NCBI GenBank assembly: GCA_958295835.1
Contig: OY282378.1
Location: forward strand, 4,489,694-4,553,693
Direction: 5' to 3'
Origin: an uncultured Gammaproteobacteria bacterium
GTDB lineage: Bacteria > Pseudomonadota > Gammaproteobacteria > HK1
Length of the DNA: 64,000 bases
In this document: one piece after another, positions 39,554 through 49,224 of the stretch
Layout of the letters: each line of letters starts with the position of its first letter
Position numbering within the stretch: position 1 is the first letter of the stretch
Translations under genes and position numbers: made by a program
Notes under the pieces: generated by a model
The model's database searches: none
Seen by the model: the letters and a program-made list of their open reading frames with translations, nothing else
What the model was told of the DNA's origin: nothing

Positions 39554-42336
39554 GTGACCTCGTCTACGCGCCCGGGAGCCTCGTCAGCGCCCGCGGGCGG
39601 GAGTGGGTCGTCCTCGGCGGAAGCACGGCGGAGACGCTGCGGGTCCGTCCGGTCACGGGATCGGACGAGGATCGGACCCTGATCCACCTTCCGCTCGAGA
39701 TCGAGCCGGTTCGCGAGGCCCGGTTCCCCTTGCCGGGCGCGCACCAGATGGGCGGGCACGACTCGGCCCTCCTGCTTCGCGACGCGCTGCTGCTCTCGCT
39801 GCGGCGGGGCGCCGGACCCTTCCGGAGCATTGGACAGATCTCGGTCGAGCCGCGCGCCTACCAGCTCGTGCCGCTGCTCATGGCGCTGAAGCTCGATCCG
39901 GTGCGCCTTCTCATCGCGGACGACGTCGGGGTCGGGAAGACGATCGAGGCCCTGCTCGTCGCTCGCGAGCTTCTCGACCGCGGCGACGTCGATCGCACCG
40001 TCGTCCTCTGTCCGCCGCATCTCGTGGACCAGTGGATCACCGAGATGGAGGTTCGCTTCCACATCCGCGCCGCGGCCGTCACCGCCCGGAGCGCGCGGCG
40101 TCTGGAGCGGGGCGTTCCGCCGGGCGTGAGCATCTTCTCGGTGCATCCGCACACGGTCGTCAGCCTCGACTACGTGAAGACCCGCGAGAGGCGGGACAAC
40201 TTCCTCCAGGCGTGTCCCGACTTCGTGATCGTCGACGAGGCACATACGTGCGCCTCGTCCGGTCGGGGCCGGCATCAGCGGCATGAGCTGATCCAGGGCC
40301 TGGCCGGCAGCGCAACGCGGCACCTCCTCCTGCTCACCGCGACACCGCATAGCGGCGACGACGGCGCCTTCTACCGGCTGCTCGGCCTGCTCGCCCCGGA
40401 GTTCGAGCGTCTGGCGGAGGTCACGGGCACGGAGCGCACACGTCTCCGCGAGCGCCTCGCAAACCACTTCGTCCAGAGACGACGCCCCGACATCGCGGAA
40501 TGGCAGGAGGGCGACATCTTCCCGCGCCGCGAAACGAAGGAGCTCACCTACCAGCTCGGTGGAGCCTGGGAGGCGTTCTTCAACGGCGTCCTCGATTACT
40601 GCGCCGAGGTCGTGGAGACGGGCGCCGGGGACGAGCAGCGGCAGCGGCTCGACTTCTGGGGGACGCTGGCCCTCCTGCGCTGCACCGGATCGAGCCCCGC
40701 CGCGGCCGTGCAGGCCCTGCGCACCCGTGCCGGAGAGGATCCCGGCGCGGAGGCGCGCGAAGATCTGCTCGATCGCATATTCGACGGCGACGCCGACGCG
40801 CTCGTCGCGGACGACGTGGAGCCCCCGGCCGGTGGCGACGGCCCGGCGCTGGCACGGTTGATCGGGCAGGCGGAGGCACTTGCGGGCCAGAGCGGCGATC
40901 CGAAGCTCAGGGCCGCCTCGGAGCACGTCGCGGAGCTCGTCGAAGCCGGGTTCGACGTGGTGATCTTCTGCCGCTTCATCGCGACCGCCCACTACGTGGC
41001 CCGCCACCTCCGCGAGCACCTGACGGGCATTGCCGTCGACGCCGTGACCGGCGAGATGCCCCCCGAAGATCGCAGGGAGCGTGTGGCGGAGATCGGCGCG
41101 GCTCAGGGCGCGAAGGTCCTGGTCGCCACGGACTGCCTGTCGGAGGGGATCAACCTGCAGGAGCACTTCGACGCCGTCGTTCACTACGACCTCTCCTGGA
41201 ACCCGACGCGCCATGAGCAGCGGGAGGGCCGCGTCGATCGCTTCGGCCAGCCGAGCCCGACGGTGCGCGCCACGCTCCTCTACGGTGTCAACAATCCGGT
41301 GGATGGCGCGGTGCTCCAGGTCATCCTGCGCAAGGCGGCCCGCATCCGCGAGGAGCTCGGTGTCCCGGTGCCCGTGCCGGACGACGGCCACTCGCTCACG
41401 CAGGCGCTGCTCAAGGCCGTGCTCCTGCGGCGGCGGGCCGGCGCCGGCGCCGGCGAGGGCCGACAGATCGAACTGTTCGAGACCCAGTGGGAAGACGCGA
41501 AGGCGAAGGCGCAAAGGAACCGGACCGTATTCGCCCAGCGGCGCGTCAAGCCCGACGAGGTACTGCCGGAGTGGCACAAGAGTCTTGCCGCGATCGGTGG
41601 CCGTGACGACGTGCAGCGGTTCGCGAGCCGTGCCCTCGCCCGGCTCGGCTCCGGACTCGAACCGCTCCGGCAGGGATTCAAGGTCCCGACGGAACCGCTG
41701 CCGGCCGAGGTCCGCGAGCGTCTGGAGACGGAGGGCGTCGTGGGCACCGTCGCCATCGACTTCGCCTATCCCTCCGCGCCCGGATGCCGTCCCGTCCAGC
41801 GCAGCCATCCCCTCGTCGCGGTGCTCGCCGACACGCTGCTCGGGCGGACTCTCTCGGCCGACGACGTCGACGCCTCGACCAGCGACCTCTCGGTCCTCGG
41901 TCGGGTCGGCTGCTGGATCTCCGAGGGAGTGCGCGGCCGGACGACGGTCGCGCTCCTCCGGCTGCGCCACCAGCTCCTGTCCCGCACGCGCCGCCGGGAG
42001 ACGACGCTGATGGTCGAGGAGGCGACGGCGTTGGCCTGGGCCGGCCCCCGAACCAATGACCCGATCGCCGGGTCCGAAGCGCTCTCGCTGCTCGCGACCC
42101 CTCCTTCCGGCGATCCCCCGCGGCATGTACGGGAGCGCGAGGCCGCACGAGCCCTCGTCCTGCTCCGGGAACGCGCGGCGGATCTCGAGGAGTGCGCGGC
42201 GGCGCGCGCGCGCGCCTTGCTCGACGACCATCTGCGCGTGCGCGAGGCCGGCAGGGCGACCGGGAACACCTCCGTCGAGGCCCTCCCGCGTCCCGACGTG
42301 ATCGGCGTGTACGTGCTCCTGCCGAAGGTGGACTGA
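39550..42336 (+). CDS. SNF2-type helicase (DrmD-like), array 2
   Basis: 928 residues from GTG at 39550, overlapping the helicase stop by four bases. Walker A DDVGVGKT (K130), DEAH from 229, LTATPHSGDDGAFYRLLGLL, CLSEGINLQEHFD and EGRVDRFGQ. Compared with the array 1 protein it lacks the Gly/His-rich insert. Translational coupling on both sides (methyltransferase starts two bases after its stop) shows that the three core proteins are made together. It is predicted to translocate on DNA in the defence complex. Confidence 0.9.
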   Translation: MSDLVYAPGSLVSARGREWVVLGGSTAETLRVRPVTGSDEDRTLIHLPLEIEPVREARFPLPGAHQMGGHDSALLLRDALLLSLRRGAGPFRSIGQISVEPRAYQLVPLLMALKLDPVRLLIADDVGVGKTIEALLVARELLDRGDVDRTVVLCPPHLVDQWITEMEVRFHIRAAAVTARSARRLERGVPPGVSIFSVHPHTVVSLDYVKTRERRDNFLQACPDFVIVDEAHTCASSGRGRHQRHELIQGLAGSATRHLLLLTATPHSGDDGAFYRLLGLLAPEFERLAEVTGTERTRLRERLANHFVQRRRPDIAEWQEGDIFPRRETKELTYQLGGAWEAFFNGVLDYCAEVVETGAGDEQRQRLDFWGTLALLRCTGSSPAAAVQALRTRAGEDPGAEAREDLLDRIFDGDADALVADDVEPPAGGDGPALARLIGQAEALAGQSGDPKLRAASEHVAELVEAGFDVVIFCRFIATAHYVARHLREHLTGIAVDAVTGEMPPEDRRERVAEIGAAQGAKVLVATDCLSEGINLQEHFDAVVHYDLSWNPTRHEQREGRVDRFGQPSPTVRATLLYGVNNPVDGAVLQVILRKAARIREELGVPVPVPDDGHSLTQALLKAVLLRRRAGAGAGEGRQIELFETQWEDAKAKAQRNRTVFAQRRVKPDEVLPEWHKSLAAIGGRDDVQRFASRALARLGSGLEPLRQGFKVPTEPLPAEVRERLETEGVVGTVAIDFAYPSAPGCRPVQRSHPLVAVLADTLLGRTLSADDVDASTSDLSVLGRVGCWISEGVRGRTTVALLRLRHQLLSRTRRRETTLMVEEATALAWAGPRTNDPIAGSEALSLLATPPSGDPPRHVREREAARALVLLRERAADLEECAAARARALLDDHLRVREAGRATGNTSVEALPRPDVIGVYVLLPKVD

Positions 42337-42338
42337 CC

Positions 42339-45300
42339 ATGGCGCCTCCTCGAAGCCGCCCGGGCGAGGCTCGGGTCGCCTTCGACGCGATCTCGATCGA
42401 AGGCGGTCTTCTCGGGGCGGAGTGGCTTGGAAAGGTGGCCCGGCTCCGGGCCGCCGCGCAGGAGCCGGCCGACTACCGCGTTCCGAAGGGGCTCCACATC
42501 CGCGACGAGATCGCGCGGAGCTGGCGCATTGCCCAGGCGTGCTTTCAGGAGATGGAGTCGGGCCGCGCCTCGGGAGGCGACGCCCGCGCGCTGGCCGAAC
42601 GTTTCCTCGAGGCGTTTCTGCGCGACGCATTCTGTTTCGTGTCCGTGACGCGGGCGGAGCCGAAGACGATCGGCGAGCGGGTGTATCCGGTCCGGCTCTT
42701 CGCTCTCGGCGATCGAGTTCCGGTCGTCGTGGCCCCGATGGGAGCGGGCCTGGACACTCCCCTGCCCGAGCTCGGAGACGATCGGCATCGACGCAGCGCC
42801 TTCGGGCTCCTGCAGGAGACCCTGAACGCCTCCGGCGCGGCGCTCTGGGGTCTCGCCGCGGACGGGCTCTCGCTGCGGATCGCGCGCGACAACGCGAGCC
42901 TCACGCGGCCGGCGTGGATCGAAGCCGACCTCGGCCGGATCTTCACGGAGGAGCTGTACCCCGACTTCGCGGCGCTATGGCTCCTCGCCCACGAGTCGCG
43001 CTTCGGCCGCGCCGGCGACCCGCCCGGGACCTGCCCGCTGGAGGCATGGCGGGAGGCCGGCCGGCAGGAGGGAACGCGGGCGCGAGACAAGCTGAGCGGC
43101 GGCTTCCGGCAGGCGCTCGAGATCCTGGGGCAGGGGTTCCTTGCCCACGCCGCGAACAGGAAGCTCCGCTCCGCGCTGCACGCGGGGGATCTCACGAAGG
43201 AGCGCTACTTCGGGCAGCTCCTGCGGCTCGTCTATCGGCTCGTCTTCCTGCTCACGGTCGAAGAACGGAACCTGCTGCATCCGAAGAATGCATCCGACTC
43301 GGCCCGCCGGCTCTACGCCGACGGATACGCCCTCCGCCGCCTTCGCGATCGGGCCGTCCGTGGGAGCGCCCACGATCGCCAGCGCGATCTCTGGGAGGCC
43401 GTCACCGTCGTATTCCGCGGCCTTGCCGGCGGCGAAGCGCGTCTCGGGCTGCCCGCCCTTGCCGGCCTGTTCGCGCCGGAGGAGTGCCCGGACCTCGATG
43501 CGGCGAAGCTGGAGAACCGCGCCCTCCTCGGCGCCCTCTTCCATCTGGCGTGGCTTCGCGAGCCCTCGGGGCTGGTTCGCGTGAACTGGCGCGACATGGG
43601 TCCGGACGAGCTCGGCTACGTCTACGAGGGCCTTCTCGAGCTAGTCCCGCAGATTACCGGGGGCGGACGTTCCTTCTCCTTCGCGGGCGCCGACGAGAGC
43701 CGGGGCCATGCGCGGAAGACGACCGGCAGCTACTACACGCCGGACGAGCTCGTGCAACGCCTCCTCGCAAGCGCCCTCGATCCCGTGGTCCAGCGCACGA
43801 TCGACGCGCATCCCGAGCATCCTGCCGATGCCCTGCTCGATCTGGCGATCGTGGATCCCGCCTGCGGATCGGGACACTTCCTGCTCGCGGCGGCACGCCG
43901 TCTCGCCGATCACGTCGCGCGCCTCCGGGCGGGGGGCACGCCTGCGCCGGACGACTACCAGCGCGCGCTTCGCGACGTCGTCCGGCGGTGCATCCACGGC
44001 GTCGACATGAACCCGCTGGCCGTCGAGATCTGCAAGGTGGGACTCTGGATGGAGTCGATCGATCCGGGCCTGCCCCTCACGTTCCTGGAGAGCCACATCC
44101 GCTACGGCAACTCGCTCATCGGCACGAGCCGCGCGCTGATGGGCGAACAGGTGCCGGACACCGCATGGGCGGTTCTCGAAGGAGACGACAGGAGGGTCAC
44201 CAGGGAGCTCAAGCGCCTGAACCGGGGGGAGATCGCCGGACATCGACGCCTTCCGTTCGAGGTTCGAAGCGAATTGGACGCCCTGCGCGAGGAGATGCGC
44301 GCGGTCGAGCAGGTCCCGGACACGGATGCCGCCGCCCTGGCCGAGAAGCAGCGAAAGTGGAAGGCGATCCTGACCTCTCAAGCCTACGAGCACGAGAAGC
44401 TGGTGGCCGACGCTTGGTGCGCCGCCTTCCTCTGGCCCAAGCACGAACCCGGTCCGGTCATGGAGGCGGCGCCCACGACGGCCGCGTGGCTCGCGCTGCG
44501 CGACGAGGACGCGCCGCCGTCCCCGCTGCTGGTCGAGACCACGCGGCGCATCGTCGAAGACCACGGCCTCTTCCACTGGGAGCTGGCGTTTCCGCACGTC
44601 CTTGCGCGAGGCGGCTTCGACGTCGTGCTCGGCAACCCGCCCTGGGAGCGCGTCAAGCTCCAGGAGCAGGAGTTCTTCGCCAAGCGCGACCCGGGGATCG
44701 CGAACGCGCGGAATGCCGCCGAGCGCAAGCAACTCATCGCGGCGCTGCCGATCACCAACCCGGTGCTCTGGCAGGAGTGGACCGGCGCGACGCGCATCGC
44801 GCAGGGACAGAGCCATTTCGTTCGGCAATCCGGCCGCTACCCGCTCTGCGGAAAGGGCGACGTGAACACATACGCCCTGTTCGCCGAGCACAATTGGAGC
44901 GTGCTGGCGCCTCGCGGTCGTGCAGGCTTCATCGTCCCCGGCGGAATCGTCACGGACGATACCACCAAGGAGTATTTTCAGGCGCTTCTCGACCGTAACG
45001 CTCTTGCCAGCGTCTGGCACTTCGAAAACGAGGAACTCGTCTTCAAGGGCCTCCACCACGCGTACCGGTTTCTGCTTCTCACGATCGGAGCGTCCGATCA
45101 GGCCGACCTCGTCTTCTATGCGCGGCGCGCGGTCGATCTCGACGACCGGCGGCGGCACTTCGCGCTGACGCCCGCCGATTTCGCTGCGCTCAACCCGAAC
45201 ACGCGCACCTGCCCCACCTTCAGATCACGTCGCGACGCGGACATCAACCTGGCGATGTACCGCCGAGCGGGCGTGCTTTGGCGGGAGGGCGACCCGGACG

Positions 45301-46283
45301 GGAATCCATGGGGCGTGAGATTCCTGCGCATGTTCGACATGGCCAACGACTCCGGCCTGTTTCGCACGCGGGCCGACCTGGCGGCGGCCGGGTGGAGGCT
45401 GGAAGGCGACCGGTTCGAGAAGGACGGAGAGGTCCTGTTGCCTCTGTACGAGGCCAAGATGATCCACCATTTCGATCACCGATTCGGCACCTATGAGGGG
45501 CAGAGCAAGGCTCAGGCGAACCAGGGGAAGCTGCCCGAACTCGACCACGTTGCCCATGCCGATCCGGGGCAGATGACGCTACCGAGGTACTGGGTCCCCG
45601 AGAACCGGGTGGCAACGAAGCTGGAGGACACCTGGGATAGGGATTGGCTGCTCGGTTGGAGGGACATCACCCGTGCGAGTGATATCCGAACGGTCGTCGC
45701 GTGCATCGTCCCGAGGGCCGCCGTGAACCACACGTTCCCGTTGATGATGCCGTCTCTTGATCCGCAACTCGTCGCCGCGCTCTACGCGAACCTGTCCAGC
45801 ATCCCCCTCGACTATTGCACAAGGCAGAAGGTCGGCGGGCTCCACGTGACGTATTTCACGATGCGGCAGCTTCCGGCGCTTCCCCCGGGGGCATACGCGA
45901 TGCCTGCGCCCTGGGCGCCTTCGATACGAATCCGCGACTGGCTCCTGCCTCGTGTCCTTGAACTTGCTTATACCGCGTGGAACCTGAAGGCGTTCGCCGA
46001 GGACTGCGGTGACGACGGTGCGCCTTTCGTCTGGGATCCCGCGCGTCGCTTCCAGCTCCGGTGCGAGATCGATGCGGCCTTCTTCCATATGTACGGTCTC
46101 TCGCGGGAGGACACCGCCTGGATCCTCGACACGTTTCCCGTCCTTGAACGGTCCGAGGAACGCGAGCACGGCGAGTACCGGACGAAGCGCGGGGTGCTGG
46201 AGACCCATGACGCGCTGGCAGCGGCGGCTGCGGAAGGCATACCGTACCGCTCGCCGCTCGGACCGCCGAGGAGGGCCACATGA
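42339..46283 (+). CDS. Large PglX/DrmMI-like adenine methyltransferase, array 2
   Basis: 1314 residues from the ATG at 42339. TGSYYTPDELV precedes motif I DPACGSGHF (from residue 506); HGVDMNPLAVEICKVGLWME and catalytic NPPW (from residue 766) follow, then a long target-recognition half. It is homologous to the array 1 enzyme along its length, but without that enzyme's repeat inserts and with a different N-terminal ~60 residues. The recognition halves differ enough that the two may modify different sites. The stop overlaps the PtuA-like start by four bases. Confidence 0.9.
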   Translation: MAPPRSRPGEARVAFDAISIEGGLLGAEWLGKVARLRAAAQEPADYRVPKGLHIRDEIARSWRIAQACFQEMESGRASGGDARALAERFLEAFLRDAFCFVSVTRAEPKTIGERVYPVRLFALGDRVPVVVAPMGAGLDTPLPELGDDRHRRSAFGLLQETLNASGAALWGLAADGLSLRIARDNASLTRPAWIEADLGRIFTEELYPDFAALWLLAHESRFGRAGDPPGTCPLEAWREAGRQEGTRARDKLSGGFRQALEILGQGFLAHAANRKLRSALHAGDLTKERYFGQLLRLVYRLVFLLTVEERNLLHPKNASDSARRLYADGYALRRLRDRAVRGSAHDRQRDLWEAVTVVFRGLAGGEARLGLPALAGLFAPEECPDLDAAKLENRALLGALFHLAWLREPSGLVRVNWRDMGPDELGYVYEGLLELVPQITGGGRSFSFAGADESRGHARKTTGSYYTPDELVQRLLASALDPVVQRTIDAHPEHPADALLDLAIVDPACGSGHFLLAAARRLADHVARLRAGGTPAPDDYQRALRDVVRRCIHGVDMNPLAVEICKVGLWMESIDPGLPLTFLESHIRYGNSLIGTSRALMGEQVPDTAWAVLEGDDRRVTRELKRLNRGEIAGHRRLPFEVRSELDALREEMRAVEQVPDTDAAALAEKQRKWKAILTSQAYEHEKLVADAWCAAFLWPKHEPGPVMEAAPTTAAWLALRDEDAPPSPLLVETTRRIVEDHGLFHWELAFPHVLARGGFDVVLGNPPWERVKLQEQEFFAKRDPGIANARNAAERKQLIAALPITNPVLWQEWTGATRIAQGQSHFVRQSGRYPLCGKGDVNTYALFAEHNWSVLAPRGRAGFIVPGGIVTDDTTKEYFQALLDRNALASVWHFENEELVFKGLHHAYRFLLLTIGASDQADLVFYARRAVDLDDRRRHFALTPADFAALNPNTRTCPTFRSRRDADINLAMYRRAGVLWREGDPDGNPWGVRFLRMFDMANDSGLFRTRADLAAAGWRLEGDRFEKDGEVLLPLYEAKMIHHFDHRFGTYEGQSKAQANQGKLPELDHVAHADPGQMTLPRYWVPENRVATKLEDTWDRDWLLGWRDITRASDIRTVVACIVPRAAVNHTFPLMMPSLDPQLVAALYANLSSIPLDYCTRQKVGGLHVTYFTMRQLPALPPGAYAMPAPWAPSIRIRDWLLPRVLELAYTAWNLKAFAEDCGDDGAPFVWDPARRFQLRCEIDAAFFHMYGLSREDTAWILDTFPVLERSEEREHGEYRTKRGVLETHDALAAAAAEGIPYRSPLGPPRRAT

Positions 46284-47521
46284 ACGGATTCCGGTTTCGG
46301 GAGCTCCACGTCGAAAACTACCGTTGCTTCGACGAGCTGAGGCTTTCGCTGGAGGAGGACACCACGGTCCTCTTCGCCGAGAACGGCGGTGGAAAGACGG
46401 CGTTGCTCACCGCGCTGGCGACGGGCCTCGCCGTGTTCCAGAGGGGTGCGCCGAAGGCCCTGAAGCTCGACGCGAAGCGCGATCCCAGGATGCGCACGCT
46501 CGACGAGCAGGGGCGGCGCGAGCCGGTCGGCCCGTGCAAGGTCGCATGGACCGCGGATGTGGGGGTATCGGAATCCGTCACGTGGTCGATGGCGGCCCAT
46601 CCGGCGTCCGGACGCAAGGTCAACGAGCACCAACCGATTTTCGAGGCCCTGGAGCGCGTTCGAGTACCCGGAGATCGATGGCCGTTGTTCGCGTGGTACG
46701 GCGTTGATCGCTTGGGACGCCTCCGTGGCGGCCGTCGCAAGGTCGAGCGCACGAGGGACCGCTGGGAAGCCTACGACTCCTCGCTCGACCCGAACCTCGA
46801 CGAGGCTCCGCTGCTCCAGTGGCTGCAAGACGAGATGCTCGGAGACGTGGTCCGGAGGCAACAGGAAAAACCGGAGCGCTTCTTCCACGAGGCCGTGATG
46901 GAGACCACGGTTCGGGCGACGCCCGGCGTCACGCGCGCTTGGTACGACCCCGCGAAACAAGGCCCCGTGGTGCGCTTCGAGGGCGGACACGCCGCCCCGT
47001 GGTCCGAGCTGTCCGACGGCTATCACGTGTTCATCGCGCTGGTCGCCGACATCGCCCGCCGCGCCGTCATGCTCAACGAGTTCGACGGCGCCGAGGCGCC
47101 CAAGCGCGTGGAGGGCGTGGTGCTCATCGACGAGATCGACCTTCACCTGCACCCGCGTTGGCAGCGGGAGGCGCTTCCGAGGCTTCGCGACGTATTCCCG
47201 AAGTTGCAGCTCATCATCACCACGCACTCGCCGCAGGTACTGAGCAGCGCTGAGAACCGCCAGGTTCGCCGGCTCGTCCACGGGAGGCTTCAGGAGCATC
47301 AGGTATTCGTCGAGGGCAGGGACACGAACGCGATCCTCTGCGATCTCATGCACACGGATGAGCGCGACGAAAGAGGAGTGGTCGAGTTGAATCGTCTTCA
47401 CCGCGCGATCGATCAAGGCGACCACGTGGGGGCGGAGCGGATCTATCGGGAGCTGGCGGAGCGGTGGGGAGACAACGATCCGGCGCTCATCCGAGCCGGA
47501 TGGTTCATGGAGGAGGAGTAG
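46280..47521 (+). CDS. ptuA: Septu-like ATPase (PtuA-type)
   Basis: 413 residues. Walker A AENGGGKTA near residue 38, an LSDGY signature-like motif, Walker B VLIDEIDLHLHP and IITTHSPQVL. The order and spacing are those of ABC/RecN-type ATPases of Septu. Start ATGA overlaps the methyltransferase stop, and the HNH gene starts directly after its stop. PtuA assembles with PtuB into a phage-activated nuclease complex in known Septu systems and in some retrons. Its tight coupling to the YprA-SNF2-methyltransferase genes is the unusual point. Confidence 0.8.
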   Translation: MNGFRFRELHVENYRCFDELRLSLEEDTTVLFAENGGGKTALLTALATGLAVFQRGAPKALKLDAKRDPRMRTLDEQGRREPVGPCKVAWTADVGVSESVTWSMAAHPASGRKVNEHQPIFEALERVRVPGDRWPLFAWYGVDRLGRLRGGRRKVERTRDRWEAYDSSLDPNLDEAPLLQWLQDEMLGDVVRRQQEKPERFFHEAVMETTVRATPGVTRAWYDPAKQGPVVRFEGGHAAPWSELSDGYHVFIALVADIARRAVMLNEFDGAEAPKRVEGVVLIDEIDLHLHPRWQREALPRLRDVFPKLQLIITTHSPQVLSSAENRQVRRLVHGRLQEHQVFVEGRDTNAILCDLMHTDERDERGVVELNRLHRAIDQGDHVGAERIYRELAERWGDNDPALIRAGWFMEEE

Positions 47522-48292
47522 ATGCGGGGACTGTCGAAGCCGTGGCCGCCCTCGAACGTGAGCCCCGATGGCCAGGCGCCGCGGCGGTTCGTGGATGCCG
47601 AGCGGGCATACCGGACGGCTCTCCCGCACAGGTCCGACAAGACCCGGTTCGCCAGAACGGAGTTCGATCAACTCGACAAGGGCAAGCTGCGCAAGGTCAT
47701 GTCCGGCGAGCAGTCATCACTTTGCGTGTACTGCGAACGCAGGCTCTCGGAGAACGGGCGGCCGGCTCACGTAGAGCACTGGCGCCCCCTGAGCGGCGCC
47801 CCTGAACACGCGCTCTGTTGGCGCAACCTGTACCTCTCCTGCGCGACGATCGACACGTGCGATGGAGCCAAGGGCAACCGGCGACTCAGGTGGGACGACG
47901 CGGATCCGGATCTTCCGTGGCCCACCGAGCTCGAGTACGAACGGCTGGTCGGTTTCGACAGCGACGGCCGGATGTACGTCCGCGACGACGTGAACATCGA
48001 CGAGGCAACCCGGAAAGCCCTCGAGCTGGCCATCGACGATCATCGGCACGGCGGGGATCGGCGGTGTGCGATCCTCAACCTGAATCACCCGACACTCGTG
48101 GCAGGCCGAAGGGCGGCGCTGGACAGCGAGCGCACGCGCATGGAGAAGGACTTCGAGAACAGGACCAACAGGACCGCAACCAGGGAGCAGCGCGATGAGC
48201 AAGCCACCCAGCTCCTCGACCAGGAGCAGCGTCCCGCCTTCGTGAGCATCCGGGTCGCGTGGCTGCGGAAGCGACTGGGCCGAGGCCGGTGA
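47522..48292 (+). CDS. ptuB: Septu-like HNH nuclease (PtuB-type, TIGR02646-like)
   Basis: 256 residues. The HNH site is clear: CVYCERRL (C68, C71), HVEHWRP (H83, H86), then WRNLYLSC and CDGAKG. This arrangement is that of PtuB and other TIGR02646-like nucleases. It follows the ATPase without a gap, as expected for the toxic half of the pair. The stop overlaps the next ATG (TGATG). Its cleavage target (host or phage nucleic acid) cannot be read from sequence. Confidence 0.8.
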   Translation: MRGLSKPWPPSNVSPDGQAPRRFVDAERAYRTALPHRSDKTRFARTEFDQLDKGKLRKVMSGEQSSLCVYCERRLSENGRPAHVEHWRPLSGAPEHALCWRNLYLSCATIDTCDGAKGNRRLRWDDADPDLPWPTELEYERLVGFDSDGRMYVRDDVNIDEATRKALELAIDDHRHGGDRRCAILNLNHPTLVAGRRAALDSERTRMEKDFENRTNRTATREQRDEQATQLLDQEQRPAFVSIRVAWLRKRLGRGR

Positions 48293-49128
48293 TGCTGGCG
48301 GCCGTCACGATCACCCGCCTGGAGAAGGCCGCGACCGACAACGGCTTCGACCTCGATCTGGAGCGAACGGCCGACTGGCTCTGCTTCGGCAGCAGCCAGA
48401 CGTCGATGCGCGTCTGGCTCACGGCCATCGGAGAATCCCAATTCCTCGCCGCCGCGTCGCGGTCGGACGTCCTCGACGGGCTGGCGGGCCTCGGCACGGT
48501 ATCCGCCGCCCCACTCCCGAGCGGCGCCGCCGGCGCGCTGGCCGTCGGTGACATCGCCGCACTCCATCGCCTGTTGCGCCGCGCGTTCCAGCTCTCGCGC
48601 ACCCTGCCGGACGCGCTGCTTCATGACTTCGACAACGAAACCGCGAACCTGCCGCGGACCACGGAAGCCGAACGCCGGGTGGTCCGGCGAGTCGGCCAGG
48701 ACATCTTCCGCCGCGGCCTGTTCGAGTACTGGGACGGCCGTTGCGCGATCACCGGCCTCGGGGTGCCCGAGCTCCTGCGCGCGAGCCACATCAAGCCCTG
48801 GGCCGACTGCGGCACGGATGCAGAGCGCCTCGACGTCTTCAACGGCTTGCTGCTGGCGCCTCATCTCGATGCGGCGTTCGACGCCGGCTTCATCACGGTC
48901 ACAGAGGACGGAACGGTGCTCCTCTCGGACGCTCTCCCCTCCGGCGCCCGGTCGGCTCTTGGACTCGATCAATCGCTGAAGGTCCATGGACTGCACCGGG
49001 CGCACGAGCGTTACCTGCCGTGGCACCGGTCCAGAATCTTCCGCACGAGTGTGGAGAACCCGAGCCGAATGGCACAAGCAGATTCAGGCTCACGCCCCGA
49101 TACCGCGCCAACTCTTTCAGTCGGGTGA
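48292..49128 (+). CDS. HNH endonuclease (HNH_2 type)
   Basis: 278 residues from the ATG at 48292 (GTG at 48289 also in frame). The C-terminal half has YWDGRCAITGLG, LLRASHIKPW, then LNGLL-like APHLDAAFDAGFI, the signature of HNH_2 proteins that are common in restriction systems. The N-terminal ~130 residues are not recognised and may recognise DNA or a partner. Last member of the coupled run beginning at 34184; a second nuclease, or a restriction activity using the array's methyltransferase, is a reasonable guess. Confidence 0.75.
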   Translation: MLAAVTITRLEKAATDNGFDLDLERTADWLCFGSSQTSMRVWLTAIGESQFLAAASRSDVLDGLAGLGTVSAAPLPSGAAGALAVGDIAALHRLLRRAFQLSRTLPDALLHDFDNETANLPRTTEAERRVVRRVGQDIFRRGLFEYWDGRCAITGLGVPELLRASHIKPWADCGTDAERLDVFNGLLLAPHLDAAFDAGFITVTEDGTVLLSDALPSGARSALGLDQSLKVHGLHRAHERYLPWHRSRIFRTSVENPSRMAQADSGSRPDTAPTLSVG

Positions 49129-49224
49129 CAGGACATACAATCCCGGAAAGCGAACCCCCGCGCGTTCGAAGCTTCTCGTATTTACGCTATTGAGTAAAAT
49201 TGCTCACAAGCGTAACGTCGCTTC

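Noticed and set aside
39406..42630. Very long minus-strand open frame opposite the array 2 SNF2 gene
   Set aside because: Same reason: its codons mirror those of the SNF2 gene and the translation has no domain.
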